This document shows positions 34,411 through 38,447 of a stretch of 38,447 bases of DNA, piece after piece; within the stretch, counting starts at the first letter, position 1; each line of letters starts with the position of its first letter. The notes below the pieces were generated by a model, which was not told the origin of the DNA, made no database searches, and saw only the letters and a list, made by a program, of their open reading frames with translations. The DNA comes from Lachnospiraceae bacterium. GTDB taxonomy: Bacteria > Bacillota > Clostridia > Lachnospirales > Lachnospiraceae. The position numbers and the translations under genes were made by a program. The stretch lies in NCBI GenBank assembly GCA_017482205.1, contig JAFUNK010000014.1, positions 1 through 38,447 on the forward strand, given 5' to 3'.

Positions 34411-36648
34411 CTATTCAGACAAGTCTGCATTCTGTGGTGCTGTGTCAGGAACAGCTCCTGCATCTGCGGCAGGTATTGTTTCAGTCGGTATTGTTGCATC
34501 AGGTGCTGTGTCAGCAATAGGAAGCTGCACACAGGCAATAAACATATCAGCATCCGTTTCTACATGGAAAGTGCCGTCACAGGCTTCGGTAAAACTCTGG
34601 GCGATGGAGAGACCCAGACCGCTGCCTTCCGAGGTGCGGGAGGCATCTGCACGGACAAAGCGTTCCGTAATTTCCTGTGTGTCAAAATCCAATTCCTGTT
34701 TAGAAGTGTTTTTGACTTTGACACAGGCGGTAGCATTCTCTAAGGATAGGATCACATGGACGCGGGAGTTTTCCAGAGAATATTGCAATGCATTGATAAA
34801 AAGGTTCTGGAAAACCCGGTAAAGTCTGTCACCGTCAGCATCTACCCATACAGGCATATCGGGAATGTTTGTCTTAAAGGTCAGTGTACTTTCCTGTATG
34901 CGCTCTTCCATATCAGCAAGGGTCTGCTTAAGGAGTCTGACAAGGTCTAAGGTATGTTTTTCTATCGGTAAGTTACCGCTGGTGGCTTTGGAAAGTTCAA
35001 AAACATCCTGTACCATGGTTTTTAACCGATAGGCCTTTTTTTGCAGTGCTTTTGCATATTCTGAAGCCGTAGGAGGCAGGTCCTCCTCGCAAAGTAAGTC
35101 TGCATAGTTAATAATGGAGGTTAAAGGTGTTTTTAAATCGTGAGAGACATTGGTAATCAATTCTACACGCATTTTGTTGGAACGGTTTCTTTGTTCGATA
35201 GCAGCCTCAATACCGTTTTCCAATGTGTTTAATTCTGAAGCGGTTTTGCAAAGCAGGGAACGGCGGGGAAAGGAGAGCGGTTCGGTTTCTTTACCTGCCT
35301 GCATGGCAGAAATCTTTTCAGTTACAGCCTTGGTGTCCTTTGCAAAGCGTCTGGTTCTGATATACATAATAAACAGAAACAGTCCTGCTACCAGTAATAA
35401 TCCCCCCAGAGTGTACCAGATAATTTCCAGTTCATTACGCCGTATATTGCCATTGACAGAATAGGTAAGGACCACAAGATTTAGGCTAATCATATAAGCA
35501 CCTGTGAGTATACACAGTATGGAGCCTGTTATAAGAGCAGTGCAAACAGTCATTGCCTTACGATACCAAGGCAGTGCCACGATATATTCTTTGATATATA
35601 AAATCACTTTTACAAGCAAAGACTGGATAAATATCTTAGTTCCATTTTGCTTACAGTCTGTATAGGCAAGGTAAAATAAGCAGCCTGTCGGAAAAAACAG
35701 TACAATGGGTGGCAGGGTATACTCGGGCAGAGCAGTGCCAAAATAAATCAGATACCCTGCGTACCGGTAAAAGTAATAACCTAAAATAATAAGGCATAGC
35801 AGCTTGCATTCAAAAAATAATTTACCTGCAAGGTGTCCATAAGAAATGCGGGCGGCCCTGCCTGCCTTGCGGGAAAACAGGCATAATATGCAAAAGAGCA
35901 GAGTACAGGTGGTGGAAACTATACATACAGGTAATATTGCCTGATTACTTTTTGCTTTATAATACAGTGTTTGTAATAAGGGATGGGTATAGGTTTCCGT
36001 ATCGGTTCTGACGACAATTGCAATACGGATATTTTGTGCATTTTCACGAATGGGTTCATAGGGCATATCAATCCCTGATACAAGGAAGTCCATAAGAGGA
36101 ATATCTGTTAATGGAAATGACCAATGGGCCCCACTGAGAGTATCAGCGGGACCATTCCAGTAGTAGCATAACCGGTAGCCGTCGGGAATGAGCAATTCCC
36201 CGGTTTGAGAGGAAAAAAGTGGCCGATAGGAAGTGTTGTCATGGGTTCCGGTGGGCGTTTTGATATAATAGAGAATATCATTGCCACCCTTTAACATTTC
36301 CCGATTGAAGTCCTGCCTGTATTTTAACGCAATTAAGGTCGCATTATCGTCCGTAACCGGATAGCCGTCGGCATCTCCTGCACCTGCATAGTAGATCATA
36401 GCTTTATAAAGCAGAGTGTCCATAAGTTCTTCAAATTCTGGGTATATATAAAATTTTCCGCTTAAGGCTGTTTCCAAACCATAGGTAGCAGCCATAGAGA
36501 TTGTATTCCTACCGATAATAGCAGAAGCAAGAAAAAGAAACAGTGCGCCCATGAACAATACTCTGTAAATAAAAGCTCTGATTTGTTTTCCTGCTTTATA
36601 GTTTTTTTCTGTTTTTAAGATTTTATCTTTTTTCAAATTTGTATCCAA
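34411..36648 (-). CDS. Membrane sensor histidine kinase
   Basis: The 745-residue protein has a membrane segment near residues 27-46, a ~190-residue extracellular region, then about five more hydrophobic helices (roughly 238-258, 282-303, 312-330, 364-388, 410-430). HisKA carries the phosphoacceptor His503 in NVSHDLKTP. The ATPase domain has the N box (NLFINALQYS) and the G box (EGSGLGLSIA). A ~34-residue Ala/Pro/Thr-rich acidic tail follows it. The start is uncertain: TTG at 36648 overlaps the regulator gene by 26 nt, and a second TTG at 36636 is possible. The ligand is unknown. Confidence 0.9.
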   Translation of the reverse strand: MDTNLKKDKILKTEKNYKAGKQIRAFIYRVLFMGALFLFLASAIIGRNTISMAATYGLETALSGKFYIYPEFEELMDTLLYKAMIYYAGAGDADGYPVTDDNATLIALKYRQDFNREMLKGGNDILYYIKTPTGTHDNTSYRPLFSSQTGELLIPDGYRLCYYWNGPADTLSGAHWSFPLTDIPLMDFLVSGIDMPYEPIRENAQNIRIAIVVRTDTETYTHPLLQTLYYKAKSNQAILPVCIVSTTCTLLFCILCLFSRKAGRAARISYGHLAGKLFFECKLLCLIILGYYFYRYAGYLIYFGTALPEYTLPPIVLFFPTGCLFYLAYTDCKQNGTKIFIQSLLVKVILYIKEYIVALPWYRKAMTVCTALITGSILCILTGAYMISLNLVVLTYSVNGNIRRNELEIIWYTLGGLLLVAGLFLFIMYIRTRRFAKDTKAVTEKISAMQAGKETEPLSFPRRSLLCKTASELNTLENGIEAAIEQRNRSNKMRVELITNVSHDLKTPLTSIINYADLLCEEDLPPTASEYAKALQKKAYRLKTMVQDVFELSKATSGNLPIEKHTLDLVRLLKQTLADMEERIQESTLTFKTNIPDMPVWVDADGDRLYRVFQNLFINALQYSLENSRVHVILSLENATACVKVKNTSKQELDFDTQEITERFVRADASRTSEGSGLGLSIAQSFTEACDGTFHVETDADMFIACVQLPIADTAPDATIPTETIPAADAGAVPDTAPQNADLSE

Positions 36649-37321
36649 TTCCCCACACCACCTTTAAGTATTCCGGTTCGCCCGGATTAATTTCAATTTT
36701 TTCACGTATCCGCCGGATATGTACCATTACGGTATTTTCGCCGTTGAACGTCATGGGCTCGTTCCAAACAAGAGTATAGATTTCCTCTGCGGAAAAAATA
36801 CGTCCGGGGTGTCGCATAAGCAGTTCTATGATTTTGGTTTCTGTAGAAGTCAGTTTGACGGGCTCGTCATCAGCAGTCAGAGTATGTTCTGTAAAGTTGT
36901 AGCACAGCCTGCCGATTTTCACTTCGTCATTACCCGCATAGATGCCACCCAGTTTCATATATCGTCTTAACTGACTGCGTACGCGGGCGATAACCTCCTT
37001 TGAATTAAAGGGTTTGGTAATATAGTCGTCGGCACCGATGGAAAGTCCCAGAATTTTGTCGGAGTCCTCTGATTTGGCGGACATAACAATAATGGGAATG
37101 TTCTGTTTTTCGCGGATTTTCATAATGGCAGAAAAACCGTCCAGTCGTGGCATCATAATATCCAATAAAATCAGATGCACCTTATTACGGGTCAGCACAT
37201 CCAGCGCCTCTTCGCCGTCATAGGCGCAGAGCACGGAAAAACCTTCCTTTTCTAATTGGATTTTTAAGGTAGTAACGATGTCGCGATCATCATCCACCAC
37301 CAAAATGCGTTCATTTTCCAT
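36623..37321 (-). CDS. OmpR-family response regulator
   Basis: The 232-residue regulator has a receiver domain with acidic residues Asp10-Asp12 and the phosphoacceptor Asp54 in LILLDIMMPRLDG, the conserved lysine in YITKPFNSKEV, and an OmpR winged helix ending VRRIREKIE-type and VWGIGYKFEK. The ATG giving MENERILVVDDD is preferred over upstream in-frame starts because it fits the family; AAAGGA lies 10 nt before it. The gene overlaps the kinase gene, so they are co-expressed. TTGTAAGA repeats upstream suggest autoregulation. Confidence 0.95.
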   Translation of the reverse strand: MENERILVVDDDRDIVTTLKIQLEKEGFSVLCAYDGEEALDVLTRNKVHLILLDIMMPRLDGFSAIMKIREKQNIPIIVMSAKSEDSDKILGLSIGADDYITKPFNSKEVIARVRSQLRRYMKLGGIYAGNDEVKIGRLCYNFTEHTLTADDEPVKLTSTETKIIELLMRHPGRIFSAEEIYTLVWNEPMTFNGENTVMVHIRRIREKIEINPGEPEYLKVVWGIGYKFEKR

Positions 37322-37380
37322 AGCCAAACCGTCCTTTATCCGTAGTACCTTTATCATACCATACATATCCTGATATTTTT

Positions 37381-37437
37381 ATTATAAATGAATTTTCTTA
37401 CAAAAAAAGAGGGGGAAATCTTACAAGATTCTTACAA
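37381..37437 (-). promoter_or_regulatory. Response-regulator promoter with TTGTAAGA direct repeats
   Basis: On the - strand, TTGTAAGA occurs at 37437-37430, 37426-37419 and 37403-37396; the first two are 11 bp apart. A TATAAT at 37386-37381 lacks a good -35 box. OmpR-type regulators typically bind direct repeats with an 11-bp period, so activation by the regulator itself is plausible (inference). Confidence 0.6.
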
Positions 37438-37567
37438 TTGGGAAGATTAAGGCGATTAGGTAGATTAAGGGGGTTAAGAGGATTCGAAAAAGAGTGTAGC
37501 CGGGAATAGGGTTAAATAGGAAAACTGCCGTAAGGTTCCCGATATCACTTCTTTTCCGAAGGCGGAG

Positions 37568-37596
37568 TTGTTTTGTTAAGAGGATGTTGATATAAT
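37568..37596 (+). promoter_or_regulatory. Promoter-like sequence reading into the gene-poor tail
   Basis: TTGTTT and a perfect TATAAT are 17 bp apart on the + strand. No convincing gene follows; the transcript would run through the 31-bp repeat and hairpin array 2. Confidence 0.5.
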
Positions 37597-37652
37597 GGTT
37601 GTTATGAATGGATAACAGGAGAACTAAAATTGAGCGAGATCTTTTGTGCGCG

Positions 37653-37683
37653 ATGACAATTGAACGCAGTTCGATTATATGGG
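37653..37683. repeat. 31-bp flanking repeat, left copy
   Basis: It matches the right copy at 28 of 31 positions in the same orientation and contains a near-palindrome, CAATTGAAC-gca-GTTCGATTG. It also opens a 20-codon reading frame starting MTIERSSI. Confidence 0.7.
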
Positions 37684-37740
37684 TAAAAGTTGAATTTGCA
37701 AATATTTTGGTGTAGCAGAGAGGGTAGAGGCAGTTAGAGA

Positions 37741-37987
37741 CCGACCGGATATAGAGAAAGTTTGCGGCGGTCGGGGCACAATGTCGGTTTCAACCCGACC
37801 AGATAGGAGAAAAAGCTAATCTAGTCGGGATAAAGTAGTGTCAAAAATCCGACTGGAAAGTAGAAAAGCCTAATTTAGTCGGGATAAAGTAGTGTCAAAA
37901 ATCCGACTGGAGAGTAGAAAAGCCTAATGTAGTCGGGGGGAAGTAGTGTCAAAAATCCGACCGGAAGACGAAAAAGCCTTGTTTAGT
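37741..37987 (-). repeat. Hairpin tandem array 2 (five units, 54 bp period)
   Basis: CGAC starts lie at 37742, 37796, 37850, 37904 and 37958, exactly 54 bp apart. Each unit is an inverted repeat CCGAC...GTCGGG, slightly decayed in the last. Read on the - strand the units begin CCCGACTAAAT, as does unit 1 of array 1, so the two arrays are the same family in opposite orientation. Confidence 0.88.
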
Positions 37988-38003
37988 GGGGATTTTGCAA
38001 TCA

Positions 38004-38034
38004 ATGACAATTGAATGTAGTTCGATTGTATGGG
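38004..38034. repeat. 31-bp flanking repeat, right copy
   Basis: This direct repeat of 37653-37683 differs at three positions. The two copies bracket hairpin array 2. Confidence 0.7.
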
Positions 38035-38447
38035 CTCAAATAGAGTTGGCACGTTAGTATAAAGTGGTTTTAAAATATAGGATAGATTTCCGTTTTGTAA
38101 GACTTCTATATAACAATTATTGGCGATAAAAACGTATTTTGATGGATAGATTTCTATTTTTAGTAAAATATATACACTTAATAAGCAAATAGAATTGTAT
38201 TTTTGATAGAAATTTGCAGATAATGTGTATTTTTTATAGGATAGAACGACACACATTTTGAAATCTATACTATATCAACACTATTTTGAAAGGATTTTGG
38301 GTGGATAGATTTAAGAATTTAACCAGTTCTATATAATTAAGGACGATGTGCAGGTAGTTTTGGTGGTAAATACGGTTCCCTATTGTTTGAATATTACTTA
38401 ATGGATATTGTTATATTACAAATCACAATTTATCAATCTAAATATTT
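38035..38447. other. AT-rich stretch without a recognised gene
   Basis: The DNA is clearly more AT-rich than the rest of the window. GGATAGATTT recurs at 38080, 38144 and 38303. Reading frames here are short, lack ribosome binding sites and resemble nothing I recognise. A gene may begin beyond the right edge. Confidence 0.5.

Noticed and set aside
37924-38256. 110-codon - strand frame in the right tail
   Set aside because: It runs through hairpin units and AT-rich DNA, has no ribosome binding site and no recognised motif.

Overview
The window is low-to-moderate GC DNA from a Clostridia-type Firmicute, most likely a Lachnospiraceae member. The evidence is the complete S10-spc-alpha ribosomal gene order, a small KOW-domain protein between map and infA, a zinc-type S14, an enlarged L17, the ECF module-truA-rplM-rpsI block downstream, and strong AGGAGG-type ribosome binding sites. 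The species cannot be fixed from sequence reading alone.

Layout. 1-11156: rpsJ to secY, all on the + strand, the S10 and spc operons, closed by an intrinsic terminator. 11273-16795: adk (own promoter), map, KOW protein, infA, rpmJ (own promoter), then rpsM, rpsK, rpsD and rpoA; 17042-17647: rplQ and a terminator. 17832-20550: a chemotaxis receptor (+) and a membrane-anchored M15 peptidase (-) sit between rplQ and the next housekeeping block. 20735-25415: ecfA1-ecfA2-ecfT, truA, then rplM-rpsI behind a consensus promoter. 25986-27923: a GntR-regulated ABC exporter operon. 28210-34283: a PHP phosphoesterase, an HMGL-like aldolase, a FIST-EAL c-di-GMP phosphodiesterase coupled to dihydrofolate reductase, and argC. 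34411-37321: a two-component system on the - strand. 37322-38447: an AT-rich tail with no convincing gene.

The genes are mostly ordinary; the noncoding DNA is not. (i) Two paralogous ~200-bp structured elements (12007-12205 and 27961-28173) share an exactly 130-nt core, while their outer arms differ in sequence but each pairs with itself. (ii) Two arrays of CCGAC/GTCGG stem-loop units with a 53-54 bp period (25545-25849 and 37741-37987) lie in opposite orientation about 12 kb apart. (iii) A ~375-nt apparently structured RNA region lies between rpmJ and rpsM, with mutually exclusive pairings. (iv) Twin hairpins between ecfT and truA carry the same 24-nt apical sequence. (v) Most large gaps inside the ribosomal operon hold stem-loops without U-tracts.

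Functionally, the left two thirds is the translation, secretion and transcription core (ribosomal proteins, SecY, RNA polymerase alpha, IF-1, Map, Adk, TruA) plus energy-coupled vitamin uptake. The right third is signalling, drug or peptide export, folate and arginine metabolism.
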